NCBI GenBank assembly: GCA_019090585.1
Contig: JAHRVR010000169.1
Location: 1-33,471 of the forward strand
Length of the DNA stretch: 33,471 bases
Source: Sphingomonadaceae bacterium
Lineage (GTDB): Bacteria > Pseudomonadota > Alphaproteobacteria > Sphingomonadales > Sphingomonadaceae
Direction of reading: 5' to 3'
The translations under genes and the position numbers were made by a program. Positions 10,591 through 20,061 of this stretch are shown piece by piece (positions within the stretch are counted from its first letter, which is position 1; the number at the start of each line of letters is the position of its first letter). The notes beneath the pieces are model-generated. The model was not told the DNA's origin. It did not search any database and saw only the letters and a program-made list of their open reading frames with translations.

Positions 10591-10629
10591 TACTGGCCGG
10601 GCTCTCCAGTATCTGGCGGGGCTCTCCAA
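10591..10629. repeat. two-copy imperfect tandem repeat of about 20 bp (TA[T]CTGGC[C/G]GGGCTCTCCA)
   Basis: TACTGGCCGGGCTCTCCAG then TATCTGGCGGGGCTCTCCA; GGGCTCTCCA at 10599-10608 and 10619-10628. Confidence 0.75.
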
Positions 10630-10724
10630 AATGTCGCCGCGCGCGATGGACATCGCTTAACCCGGCAATTAAGGGCATTGAATAGATTTGTCCTGCAAAC
10701 TTAACCTAGAAACGATTGGGATTG

Positions 10725-12245
10725 ATGGCCGAAGCAGCCGAAACATCGTGGCTCGTTCAACAGATTGAGCAGATTTCCGGGATTGAACCGGATTCACCGG
10801 AACTGGAATTTGGTGACCGCTGGTACAGTTGGTCCGAATTGATCGGGGCCAGCGATGCTCTGATTGAGCTTCTGGACGATTCCGGCATCGGGCCAGACAT
10901 GCGCATCGGTATTCTGCTGCGCAATAACGCGCCGATGGTGCCTGCCTTGCTCACCATGTTCCGCAGCGACCGCTGTGTTGCCAGCGTCAATGCATCTGCA
11001 CCTGATGACAAGCTGGCCGTGGATCTGGTCAAGTCAAAGGTGCCGGTGGTTGTCGCGCTGGAAGAGGAATGGGACCGGCCAGGTCTGAAGGATGCGGCCA
11101 GGGAAATTGGTGCGCTTGGCATCGCACTGTCCGCGGATCTCACACAAAAACCCTATCAGATCGAAGGGCTGGAGGCGCAGCGTAGCAAGTGGAATTCGCC
11201 CGAAGCGCCCGGAATCGCGATTGAGATGCTTTCGAGTGGCACTACAGGAACGCCCAAGCGCATTCCGCTGCCGCGCATTCGGTTTGAAAAGGCCATGCAA
11301 GGCGCGGCTTCGTTTGAGAAGGGCCGCGATCCCGATGCCAGGCCCAAGCTGCGCAGCGGTGTGCAGATCGTTACCGCCCCGATTGCCCATATATCGGGCA
11401 TAACCGGGCTCATGAACAACATTCTGGCTGGGAGGAAGATTGCGCTGATCGAGCGTTTCACGGTCAAGGGTTTCGCTGATGCGCTGGTTCGGCACCGGCC
11501 CAAAGTGGCGGGCGCGCCGCCCTCTGCGCTGCGGATGCTGCTTGATGCGGACCTTCCGGCCGATGTCTATAGCAGCCTGAGAGCTTATCGAACCGGGACC
11601 GCACCGCTCGACCCCGATCTCGCCGATGCGTTTTTTGAACGCTATGGCATCCCGGTGCTCCAGAATTACGGCGCGACCGAATTTGCTGGCGGCGTAGCGG
11701 GCTGGACGCTGCAGGACTTCAATGATTTCTGGAAAACCAAGCGCGGCAGTGTCGGGCGCGTCAACAAAGGGGTGGATGCACGCATCGTCGATCCCGAAAG
11801 CGGTGAAGCACTGGCCTTGGGTGAGCAGGGTTTGCTTGAACTGCGCGGCGGGAACAGCGGTTCGCAGGACTGGACGCGCACCACCGATCTGGCTGAGCTA
11901 GACGGCGATAATTTCCTTTATATCCGAGGCCGTTATGATGGCGCGATCATCCGCGGCGGCTTCAAGATTCAGCCCGGCGATGTGATCGCAGCGATTGAAT
12001 CGTATCCCGCGATTCGCGAGGCGGCAGTAGTGGGTCTTCCCGACAGGCGGCTGGGCGAAGTTCCGGTGGCTGGTTACCTGCTCAAGTCCGGGGCGGACAA
12101 TCCCGACGAAGACGTGCTGCGCGCTTTCCTCAAGGAGAAGCTGATGCCCTATCAGGTGCCGGTGCAGATCAAACGATTCGATGAATTTCCGCGCACGCCG
12201 TCGCTGAAGGTGTCCCAGCCTGAGCTCAGGAAGCTGTTCGAGTAA
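10725..12245 (+). CDS. class I adenylate-forming acyl-CoA synthetase
   Basis: MAEAAETSW start; MLSSGTTGTPKRIPL P-loop, QNYGATEFAGG, GRYDGAIIRGGFKIQPGD, C-terminal RTPSLKVSQPELRKLF (Lys retained). Confidence 0.9.
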   Translation: MAEAAETSWLVQQIEQISGIEPDSPELEFGDRWYSWSELIGASDALIELLDDSGIGPDMRIGILLRNNAPMVPALLTMFRSDRCVASVNASAPDDKLAVDLVKSKVPVVVALEEEWDRPGLKDAAREIGALGIALSADLTQKPYQIEGLEAQRSKWNSPEAPGIAIEMLSSGTTGTPKRIPLPRIRFEKAMQGAASFEKGRDPDARPKLRSGVQIVTAPIAHISGITGLMNNILAGRKIALIERFTVKGFADALVRHRPKVAGAPPSALRMLLDADLPADVYSSLRAYRTGTAPLDPDLADAFFERYGIPVLQNYGATEFAGGVAGWTLQDFNDFWKTKRGSVGRVNKGVDARIVDPESGEALALGEQGLLELRGGNSGSQDWTRTTDLAELDGDNFLYIRGRYDGAIIRGGFKIQPGDVIAAIESYPAIREAAVVGLPDRRLGEVPVAGYLLKSGADNPDEDVLRAFLKEKLMPYQVPVQIKRFDEFPRTPSLKVSQPELRKLFE

Positions 12246-12324
12246 AGCCGATTTCAGGGGCCGCCCATGACTGGCTTGGTCCGCCCGACCATGTAAAATC
12301 CAGCCAGCGTTTCAAGGATCAACA

Positions 12325-13536
12325 ATGCGCAGAGTTGCAATCGTCTCTCCCGTCCGCACCGGTGTCGGCAAGTTCCTTGGCAAGCTTTCGGGCATTCCCG
12401 CTGGTGAGCTTGGCGCGATTATCATCCGGGCGTTGATGGAGCGATCCAAAGTGGATCCGGAGCGGATTGACGATGTTGTCTTCTCGCAGGGTTACGGCAA
12501 TGGCGAAGCGCCAGCCATCGGTCGCTGGGCCGCGCTGGCCGCCGGCCTTCCGGTGAGCGTTCCGGGCTATCAGCTCGATCGCCGCTGTGGCTCGGGTGTT
12601 CAGGCGGTGGTCGATGCGGCCATGATGATCCAGACCGGGGCTGCGGATGTCGTGCTTGCTGGCGGCTGCGAGAGTATGAGCCAGGTTGAGCATTATACGA
12701 TCAACGGGCGTTCAGGCGTGAAGGCGGGCTCGATCGAGCTGATGGACCGGCTGGCGCGCGGTCGCCTTATGTCCCAGCCGATTGAGCGCTTTGGCGTCAT
12801 CACCGGCATGATCGAGACAGCGAATAATGTCGCGCGCGATCACGGCATCACGCGTGAGGAGTGCGACGCCTATGCAGCCCGCAGCCAACGCCGTGCGGCC
12901 AAGGCATGGGCCGACGGCAAATTTGAAAAGGAACTCGTTCCCATTGAAGTGCCCCAGCGGCGCGGTGATCCGGTGATTTTTGCAGAAGATGAAGGCGTCC
13001 GCGCGGATACAACGCCTGAATCGCTGGCCAAGCTGCGCGTCATGGAAGAGGGCGGCGTAACCACCGCCGGCAATGCGAGCCAGCAAAGCGATGCCGCCGC
13101 GGCCTGTCTTGTCGTTGCCGAGGACAAGCTTGAGGAACTGGGGCTTGAGCCAATGGCATGGTTCCATAGCTGGGCCGCCGCCGGTTGTGAGCCTTCGCGG
13201 ATGGGTATCGGGCCGGTTCCCGCGTTGGAGCGCCTGTTCGCGCGCACGGGCATGGGCTGGGACGATATTGACCTGGTCGAACTCAATGAGGCGTTTGCAC
13301 CGCAAGTGCTGGGCGTATTGAAGGGCTGGGGATGGAGCGAAGACGATTCGCGAATGGACATGCTCAACGTGAACGGTTCAGGCATTTCGCTTGGCCATCC
13401 AATAGGCGCGACCGGTGGGCGGATTCTGGCTTCGATGCTCTATGAGCTGGAACGCAGGCAGGGCCGCTATGCGCTTGAGACGATGTGTATCGGCGGCGGG
13501 CAGGGTATCGCGGCTATTTTTGAACGCGCGGCCTGA
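12325..13536 (+). CDS. acetyl-CoA acetyltransferase / thiolase
   Basis: 403 aa; LDRRCGSGVQAV nucleophilic Cys, VELNEAFAPQ, NVNGSGISLGHPIGATGGRI, ETMCIGGGQG. Confidence 0.96.
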   Translation: MRRVAIVSPVRTGVGKFLGKLSGIPAGELGAIIIRALMERSKVDPERIDDVVFSQGYGNGEAPAIGRWAALAAGLPVSVPGYQLDRRCGSGVQAVVDAAMMIQTGAADVVLAGGCESMSQVEHYTINGRSGVKAGSIELMDRLARGRLMSQPIERFGVITGMIETANNVARDHGITREECDAYAARSQRRAAKAWADGKFEKELVPIEVPQRRGDPVIFAEDEGVRADTTPESLAKLRVMEEGGVTTAGNASQQSDAAAACLVVAEDKLEELGLEPMAWFHSWAAAGCEPSRMGIGPVPALERLFARTGMGWDDIDLVELNEAFAPQVLGVLKGWGWSEDDSRMDMLNVNGSGISLGHPIGATGGRILASMLYELERRQGRYALETMCIGGGQGIAAIFERAA

Positions 13537-13673
13537 TCTGGAAAAGGCATTCGATAGACGCCGCGGTCTGCCGATAGACCCGGCGCTCTGCACCGCCGGT
13601 TCCCCGATGGTTGATCGCGATCTGCCGGGATGTTGTCCGGCGGACCTTGCGCGTTCTTCGATTGAAACCGTCG

Positions 13674-15440
13674 TCAGGCCGGGCGGCTGCGGAACAGGCG
13701 GCCTGGACGGGCACCTGTATCGGCATCGTTCCGGCGTGTCGTAACGCCGTTGACCAGGGTTGCGAGATAGCCGGTCGAAGGCTGGTGAAGACGCTGAGCA
13801 CCGCTCGGCAGATCATAGCGCATTTCGGGAATGCCAAGCGATAGACGGTCGTAATCAATGATGTTGAGGTCCGCGCGCTTGCCAACCGCGATCGTTCCGC
13901 GATCCGACATGCCATAGAGATTTGCGGGATCGCCCGTGAGCTTGCGGACCATATATTCAAGCGGAAGCTTTGGCCCGCGGGTGCGGTCACGCGTCCAGAA
14001 GGACAGCTGGAAGGTCGTCAACGAGGCATCGCAGATCAGCTTCACATGAGCGCCGCCATCGCCAAGCCCGCTGATGAGATTGGGGTTGGCGAGCATTTCA
14101 TATGTCTCGTCAAGATTGCCCTCGTTGTAGTTCAGGACAAGGTTGATCGCGGCGTTTGTGCCATCGCCGTCCGTCAGGTGATCGTAAAGGAACTCGATCG
14201 GTGATTTGTTGGTGGCCTTGGCCAGTGCCTCGACCTTCTGGTCGTTCGTGGGTTCGTAATCGACGTGATCGGTGATTAGGTATTTTTCCCCGGCGAATTC
14301 CTGCTGGCGCGCGACCAACCGGACGATGAGCCGATCGGTTCCGGGTGGCGGGGCGTCTTCCTGCGAGAGAATGGCCTCGCGGCGGCCCGTTTCGCGCATG
14401 GCTTCGGCGCGCTTGGCAACCGGCAGGTCGGCGATTTCCATATATGCGGGCTTGAATTTGAAGGGGTGGTGAGACTCCAGCATAATGATCGCGCCAACAC
14501 TGCGCGCGGCGCATTGCGGCTGCATGCGCAGGCCGGGGTCATTTGCCAGGGCCTTGTCGGTCTGTTCGACCATATAGCGGCGGTTCTCTGGCTCGGCCGA
14601 AAATTCAAGAACCGAGAAGGTTGAGGGCCGGCCAGCGGCGCGCGTCAGCCTGACAAGCCGCTCATGCTCGGCAACGCGATTGTTCGTCATGTCGTCCTGA
14701 TCGATGATGTTGCCGATCGCTCCCTTCGGGATCATCTGGAATACGCCGTGGCCTGAACTGCCCATTGCGCTGGCGATGGCGAGCAGTTCGTCATCATTTG
14801 CAAAAGTTCCGGGGACGTGATCGCCTTTGCTTGAAAGGTGCTCAAGCAAGCGACCGCAGGAGAAGCCGACGGCGCCATCGTCCATCGCTTCGCGCGTAAT
14901 GCGGGCCATGGCCTCTATATCTTCTGGCGTGGCTTTCTCGTGGTTGAGCGCGCGTTCACCCATCACAAAGACGCGCAGCGGTGCGTGCGTGATGTGGGAC
15001 GCGACATCCATGGTGAAATTGTTCTGATCAATACGATCAAGGTAATCGCCAAAGCTCTTCCACTTCCAGTCGAGCCCTTCATCGAGTACGATGCCGGGGA
15101 TTTCCTCGACACCCTCCATCATCTCGACCAGCGGACGGCGAAATTCCTCTTCGACAGGGGCAAATCCGACACCGCAGTTACCGGCGATTGCCGTTGTTAC
15201 GCCGTGGGAAAAGCTGGGATCCAGCGTATCGTCCCAGATGAACTGGCCATCATAATGGGTGTGCAAATCGATAAAACCCGGCGTGACGATTGCTCCATCC
15301 GCCTCGATTTCATTGCTTGCGGAACCGGAAACAGCGCCGATCTGTGCGATGACACCATCTTTGATGGCGATATCAGCTGAGTAGCTGTTCTCACCGGTTC
15401 CATCGACAACTTTGCCGCCTCTGATGATGGTATCGAACAT
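13674..15440 (-). CDS. amidohydrolase, N-acyl-D-amino-acid deacylase-like
   Basis: 588 aa; [67 protein letters not shown]. Confidence 0.88.
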   Translation of the reverse strand: MFDTIIRGGKVVDGTGENSYSADIAIKDGVIAQIGAVSGSASNEIEADGAIVTPGFIDLHTHYDGQFIWDDTLDPSFSHGVTTAIAGNCGVGFAPVEEEFRRPLVEMMEGVEEIPGIVLDEGLDWKWKSFGDYLDRIDQNNFTMDVASHITHAPLRVFVMGERALNHEKATPEDIEAMARITREAMDDGAVGFSCGRLLEHLSSKGDHVPGTFANDDELLAIASAMGSSGHGVFQMIPKGAIGNIIDQDDMTNNRVAEHERLVRLTRAAGRPSTFSVLEFSAEPENRRYMVEQTDKALANDPGLRMQPQCAARSVGAIIMLESHHPFKFKPAYMEIADLPVAKRAEAMRETGRREAILSQEDAPPPGTDRLIVRLVARQQEFAGEKYLITDHVDYEPTNDQKVEALAKATNKSPIEFLYDHLTDGDGTNAAINLVLNYNEGNLDETYEMLANPNLISGLGDGGAHVKLICDASLTTFQLSFWTRDRTRGPKLPLEYMVRKLTGDPANLYGMSDRGTIAVGKRADLNIIDYDRLSLGIPEMRYDLPSGAQRLHQPSTGYLATLVNGVTTRRNDADTGARPGRLFRSRPA

Positions 15441-15540
15441 CTTCGTCTCTCCCGAGCAATCTGATCCGCGCTTATCTTATTGATCAATTTGAGGACCGTG
15501 CCTCGTAAGCGCTGGAATCGGCAAAAAAGTGTATTCTCAA

Positions 15541-15558
15541 TTCACTACAAGAAGTGAA
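15541..15558. promoter_or_regulatory. candidate TetR operator: TTCACT-ACAAGA-AGTGAA
   Basis: Perfect 6-bp inverted repeat in the divergent gap between the amidohydrolase and the TetR gene. Confidence 0.5.
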
Positions 15559-15661
15559 GTAACACGCAAAAACAATCCAGACCGTACTAATTATAGATAA
15601 AGTGGACGCACTGTCCAGCGCTCTGTGCCGGGTGGCGTGTGGCGGAAAGCTCGGTTATGCA

Positions 15662-16312
15662 ATGGGTATGAGTGAATCAGCTGCAATCGTTGAAAGAACC
15701 GCCGAGAATGGGGGGCAGTCGCCAGTGCCTCGCCGCGAACGGACGCGTTTGCGAATTTGTGTGGCTGCCCGCGAGTTGTTCCTGCGTCAGGGCTTTATTA
15801 ATACCACGGTTGAACAGATCGCCAACACGGCTGAACTGCGCCGATCCACCGTTTACAATCATTTTCATGACAAGGAAGAAATCCTTGGCGCGATCGGACA
15901 GGATTACGTGGTCCAGATCGCTCAGGTCATGGCGCGATTGCCGTCCGCTGAACCGACACGCGAGGAAATCGATTCCTGGATCGCGGAGTTTGCGGACTTT
16001 GCGGCCAGCGAGCCGGTTCCAACACTGCTCGTCATCCATTTCAGCCTGAAGCTGGACAGTTTAAGCGTGATGGAAGACTTTTCGGAGCAGGTCATGCAGC
16101 TTTATGCAGACCGGTTGCTGGCTTTCAAAGAAGCCGTCAAACCCGGGAACTACATGGCATGGGCCCGTGCCACCTCTGCGCTTCGCGAACTAAGCTGGGC
16201 ACTGTGTCACCATGTTGAAGATGGCGGCGGCCCGCAATCACAGGCCATGCTTCGGGTTGCTGGTGACATGTTCGAAAATCTGGTGAACGGTAACGGCCCG
16301 CGTCAGTCCTGA
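15662..16312 (+). CDS. TetR-family transcriptional regulator
   Basis: RRERTRLRICVAARELFLRQGFINTTVEQIANTAELRRSTVYNHFHDKEEIL is a typical TetR N-terminal HTH. Confidence 0.93.
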   Translation: MGMSESAAIVERTAENGGQSPVPRRERTRLRICVAARELFLRQGFINTTVEQIANTAELRRSTVYNHFHDKEEILGAIGQDYVVQIAQVMARLPSAEPTREEIDSWIAEFADFAASEPVPTLLVIHFSLKLDSLSVMEDFSEQVMQLYADRLLAFKEAVKPGNYMAWARATSALRELSWALCHHVEDGGGPQSQAMLRVAGDMFENLVNGNGPRQS

Positions 16313-16318
16313 TTGTAA

Positions 16319-17458
16319 TCAACGCAAGCTGGTAAATGCTTTTCGTAGCTCTGAGACGAACAGTTCCGGCTGTTCGAATGCTGCGAAGTGCCCACCATTT
16401 TCCAACTCGCCCCAATGAATGATGTTTTCAAAGCTGCTTGCCGCCCAGCGCCGTGAGCCACGCACAATCTCTTTGGGAAAATCGCTGTAAGCCAGAGGCA
16501 CATCGGTTTTGCCGCGCGGCCACTTTTGCAGGCTTTCCCAATAGAGTCGGGCCGATGACGCGCCTGTCCCGGTGAGCCAGTAGACCATGATATTATCGAG
16601 CACATGGTCGAGCGAGAAACAATCGGCAGGGCTGCCATTGCAATCGGTCCAGCCTTTGAATTTCTCGTAGATCCACATGGCCTGTCCGACAGGCGAATCC
16701 ACCAGCGAATAGCCAAGCGTTTGTGGCTTGGTGCTCTGCTCCTCTGAATAGCCGCGCTCCTGCGCTGACCAGAGCTTCATTTGCTCGAGGATGGCCTTTT
16801 CCTCGTCTGTGGGGTTTTCCAGCTGCTCCGGCGCAGGGCCGGCGACGAGCATGTTGAGATGAATCGCGGCAAGGCCGCCGGGTTTTTGCAGGGCCATCGC
16901 GGAGGTGACCGCCGAACCCCAGTCTCCGCCTTGTGCGACATAGCGATCATAGCCCAGCCCGCGCATGAGGGTGTCCCATGCCTGCGCTGTGCGCTGCACT
17001 GTCCACCCGGTTTGCGCGGGCCTTGAGGAAAATCCATATCCGGGCAGCGATGGGATGACGAGGTGGAATGCCTGTGATGCAGTGCCGCCGTGCGCGCTCG
17101 GGTTGGTCAATGGCTCGATCACATTGAGGAATTCGATCACCGAGCCGGGCCAACCGTGCGTCATGATCATCGGAAGCGCATCATCGTGCGGTGAGCGGAT
17201 ATGCAGGAAATGGATGTCTAGCCCGTCAATTTCGGCATGGAACTGATCGTAGCTGTTCAGATGTGCCTCGCAACGCCGCCAGTCATAGCTATTGCGCCAA
17301 TAGTCGACCACGCGTTTGGCTTCGGCCAGCGGCACGCCCTGCTGCCAGCCATCGACGGTTTCCTTTTCCGGCCAACGCACAAGATCAAGGCGGGCATTGA
17401 GATCGTCGAGCGCATCTTGCGAAATCTCGACGGCAAAAGGCCGGGGTTCGAATGCCAT
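16319..17458 (-). CDS. epoxide hydrolase (EHN domain, alpha/beta hydrolase fold)
   Basis: MAFEPRPFAVEISQ start; THGWPGSVIEFL, AQGGDWGSAVT (Asp nucleophile), ENGGHFAAFEQPELF. Confidence 0.93.
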   Translation of the reverse strand: MAFEPRPFAVEISQDALDDLNARLDLVRWPEKETVDGWQQGVPLAEAKRVVDYWRNSYDWRRCEAHLNSYDQFHAEIDGLDIHFLHIRSPHDDALPMIMTHGWPGSVIEFLNVIEPLTNPSAHGGTASQAFHLVIPSLPGYGFSSRPAQTGWTVQRTAQAWDTLMRGLGYDRYVAQGGDWGSAVTSAMALQKPGGLAAIHLNMLVAGPAPEQLENPTDEEKAILEQMKLWSAQERGYSEEQSTKPQTLGYSLVDSPVGQAMWIYEKFKGWTDCNGSPADCFSLDHVLDNIMVYWLTGTGASSARLYWESLQKWPRGKTDVPLAYSDFPKEIVRGSRRWAASSFENIIHWGELENGGHFAAFEQPELFVSELRKAFTSLR

Positions 17459-17567
17459 GGAGGACTCCGTTGAGCTGTTGCAATTATTCAGCGCAGGTCT
17501 GGTTTCTGGCGCATGTCTGGGAACGCCCAGATCCGTCGCGGGGTTTCCTGCGCGTCCTGCGCGTCTC

Positions 17568-17598
17568 AAACACTGCCATGGAAGACATCGCAGTGTTT
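17568..17598. promoter_or_regulatory. inverted repeat AAACACTG-N15-CAGTGTTT upstream of the epoxide hydrolase
   Basis: Perfect 8-bp arms with 15-bp spacer in the 191-bp gap between P450 stop and epoxide hydrolase start. Confidence 0.5.
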
Positions 17599-17649
17599 AA
17601 AACGAAGCAGCGTCAACGTGATATTGTGCGCGGGTTCTCCCTAATATCG

Positions 17650-18873
17650 TTAGGCGGGATCCCATACCAGCGGGAGGTGTTCGATGTTGAGAACGCTTCC
17701 GCCGCGCATGGGAACGTCCTTACCTGGCTCAATGCGGAAAGCTGGTATGCGCTTCATCACTTCTTCCAGCATGACAACGATCTCGATGCGGGCAAGGTGC
17801 CGTCCGACGCAGCGATGGTCGCCCGCGCCGAAAGCGATGTGGTTGATCCGCTCGCGGTCGATATCGACTTTGTCGGCATGGTCGAACATCCGCTCATCAA
17901 GGTTTGCCGCCGGGTAATTGAGCAGCACCATGTCTCCCGCACGAACATTGTAGCCGTGCCAGTTTTCGTCCTTCATGGTCTTGCGGATGACGGGCGCCAC
18001 GGCATGGCGGCGCATCAGCTCTTCCATCGCATGCGGTATCTTGTCCGGCTCCTCACGCAAACGCTGCTGCAAGGTTTGGTCCATCGCCAGATAGCGCATG
18101 CAAAATGCCATGGCGTTGGCCACGGTATCGAGCCCGGCGAAGAACAGCAGTTTGCAATAGCCCAACACGAGGTCCTCGCTGACCGGCTCGCCATTAATTT
18201 CCAGTTCGAGAAGGTAGGAAATCAGGTCATCTTCCGGCTTCGCAGTCCGCGCTATGATCACTTCGCGCAGTAAACGGAGCGCCTCATCAATTGAACTGTA
18301 GCGGACATCAAGGTCTCGTTCGCCAACGGCTGCTTTGGCCAGGTCGCGATATGTTCTAAAGTCTGCCTTGTTCAATCCCATGATGTCGATGAAGATCAGT
18401 ACCGGGAGCTTCTCGGTGACAGCTGTGAAAAAGTCCGCCTTGCCCAGTGGCGCGATTTCATCGATCAGTTCCACTGCCAGTTCGCGGATCTGACCGACAC
18501 GCTTATACATCTGGGTGGCGGTGAAGACCTTGGTAAGCGGCGCCCTGAACGCAGCATGATCCGGTGGATCGATCTGCAAGGGAATACTGGGGTGCGGTTC
18601 CGGAAGTTCGTGGCGGGGCGGGATTCGCATATAGCTGCTGCTGAACAGATCGGTCCGCTTGGCGGCATCGATGATCACATCATATCCCTGGATAACCCAA
18701 TAGCCGCCCAGGGCCGTGCTCCAGAAGACATCCGGCGCTTCGACGCGTAGTTCGGCCATGGCTTCGGGTATACCGCCCGCCGAAGTGTAGCGCGGGTCGG
18801 AATAGTAATCGAAATCGAGCACCAGCGCGGGATCAATGCCCGATGGTGGCGCTGTGGTCGTAATGGTTTCCAT
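17650..18873 (-). CDS. cytochrome P450, CYP101 (P450cam)-like
   Basis: FGAGDHRCVGRHLARIEIVV heme-Cys loop, FFAGLDTVANAM I-helix, EELMRR (ExxR), C-terminal HLPLVWDPA as in P450cam. Confidence 0.94.
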   Translation of the reverse strand: METITTTAPPSGIDPALVLDFDYYSDPRYTSAGGIPEAMAELRVEAPDVFWSTALGGYWVIQGYDVIIDAAKRTDLFSSSYMRIPPRHELPEPHPSIPLQIDPPDHAAFRAPLTKVFTATQMYKRVGQIRELAVELIDEIAPLGKADFFTAVTEKLPVLIFIDIMGLNKADFRTYRDLAKAAVGERDLDVRYSSIDEALRLLREVIIARTAKPEDDLISYLLELEINGEPVSEDLVLGYCKLLFFAGLDTVANAMAFCMRYLAMDQTLQQRLREEPDKIPHAMEELMRRHAVAPVIRKTMKDENWHGYNVRAGDMVLLNYPAANLDERMFDHADKVDIDRERINHIAFGAGDHRCVGRHLARIEIVVMLEEVMKRIPAFRIEPGKDVPMRGGSVLNIEHLPLVWDPA

Positions 18874-18904
18874 CTCGTCCTCTCCCGGAATTGTGGTTTG
18901 CCAG

Positions 18905-19990
18905 TCAGTTGTCGAAGACGATCACACTTCTGGCAACGTCACCGGCTATCATGTTGTCATAGCCATCATTGATATCTTCAAGCTTGATTCGCTGTGAGAC
19001 CAGCTCGTCCAGCTTAAGTTTGCCGTTCAGATAGAGCTGCGCATAATTGGGGATCGCCTGCTGGAAGGGCGCGGACCCCATCAGTGATCCGCGAACTTCC
19101 AATTCCATTGCCATGACCATGACGCCAGGGACCGAGAAGCTCGATCCGGAAGGGGCCATGCCGACAACCGTAAAGACGCCGCGGCGGCGCAGCATCATCA
19201 GCGCCTGTTCCTGCGTGGAGGGAAGGCCGATCACTTCGAAAGAATAGTCCGCACCGCCGCCCGTCATTTCCCTGACTTCGGCGACGGCGTCCGGCCCGCC
19301 CTTGACGCAATCCGTCGCGCCGAAAGTGCGGGCAAGATCGAACTTGCGCTCATTAAGGTCCACAGCGATGATACGCGCGGCACCGGCCAGCCGGGCGCCC
19401 TGGATGACGTTGAGGCCGACGCCGCCACAGCCGATCACCACGACGGTGCTACCCGGGGAAACAGCCCCGCGGTTGAGCGCTGCGCCAACGCCGGTCAGCA
19501 CGGCGCAACCCAGCAGGGCCGCACGGTCAAGCGGCATACCTTCGGGGATCTTGGTAAGGCCGGTGCGGTGGATCAGCATTTCCTCGGCAAATCCGCCCAA
19601 CCCGGCAAATTGGCTGATGGCCTCCTTGCCCCGCGTGATACGGGAAGGCAGGTCTTCCGCCCGCGATTTTGGGTTGTTGCCACAGACGTTGTTGTGTCCG
19701 GTCTGACAATCGCGGCAATGGCCGCAATACATGGATGTGCAGCTGACGACTTCATCGCCGGGCTTGAATTCGCTGACATCGGAACCAACCGCTTCGACGA
19801 CGCCTGCTGCCTCATGGCCCAGCACCGCGGGCATGGGAGTGAGGAGATCGCCCGAAATCGAGTGATAGTCTGAATGACATAGCCCGCTGCCGACGACGCG
19901 AATGCGCACTTCGTCGGGGCGCGGGGCGTCGAGTTCGACGTCCTCGATTGTAAGCGGCTGCTGGATCTCGCGAAGTACGGCGGCTTTCAT
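18905..19990 (-). CDS. zinc-dependent alcohol dehydrogenase (MDR)
   Basis: GLCHSDYHSISG, LGHEAAGVVEAVG, structural zinc Cys cluster CGHCRDCQTGHNNVC, GCGGVGLNVIQGARLAGA. Confidence 0.96.
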   Translation of the reverse strand: MKAAVLREIQQPLTIEDVELDAPRPDEVRIRVVGSGLCHSDYHSISGDLLTPMPAVLGHEAAGVVEAVGSDVSEFKPGDEVVSCTSMYCGHCRDCQTGHNNVCGNNPKSRAEDLPSRITRGKEAISQFAGLGGFAEEMLIHRTGLTKIPEGMPLDRAALLGCAVLTGVGAALNRGAVSPGSTVVVIGCGGVGLNVIQGARLAGAARIIAVDLNERKFDLARTFGATDCVKGGPDAVAEVREMTGGGADYSFEVIGLPSTQEQALMMLRRRGVFTVVGMAPSGSSFSVPGVMVMAMELEVRGSLMGSAPFQQAIPNYAQLYLNGKLKLDELVSQRIKLEDINDGYDNMIAGDVARSVIVFDN

Positions 19991-20061
19991 GTTCTCTCCC
20001 GATTATAGTTGTTTTGTTCTATTGATTAATGCGCGTTGGAGCTGTCGTCTATAATTTGTTC

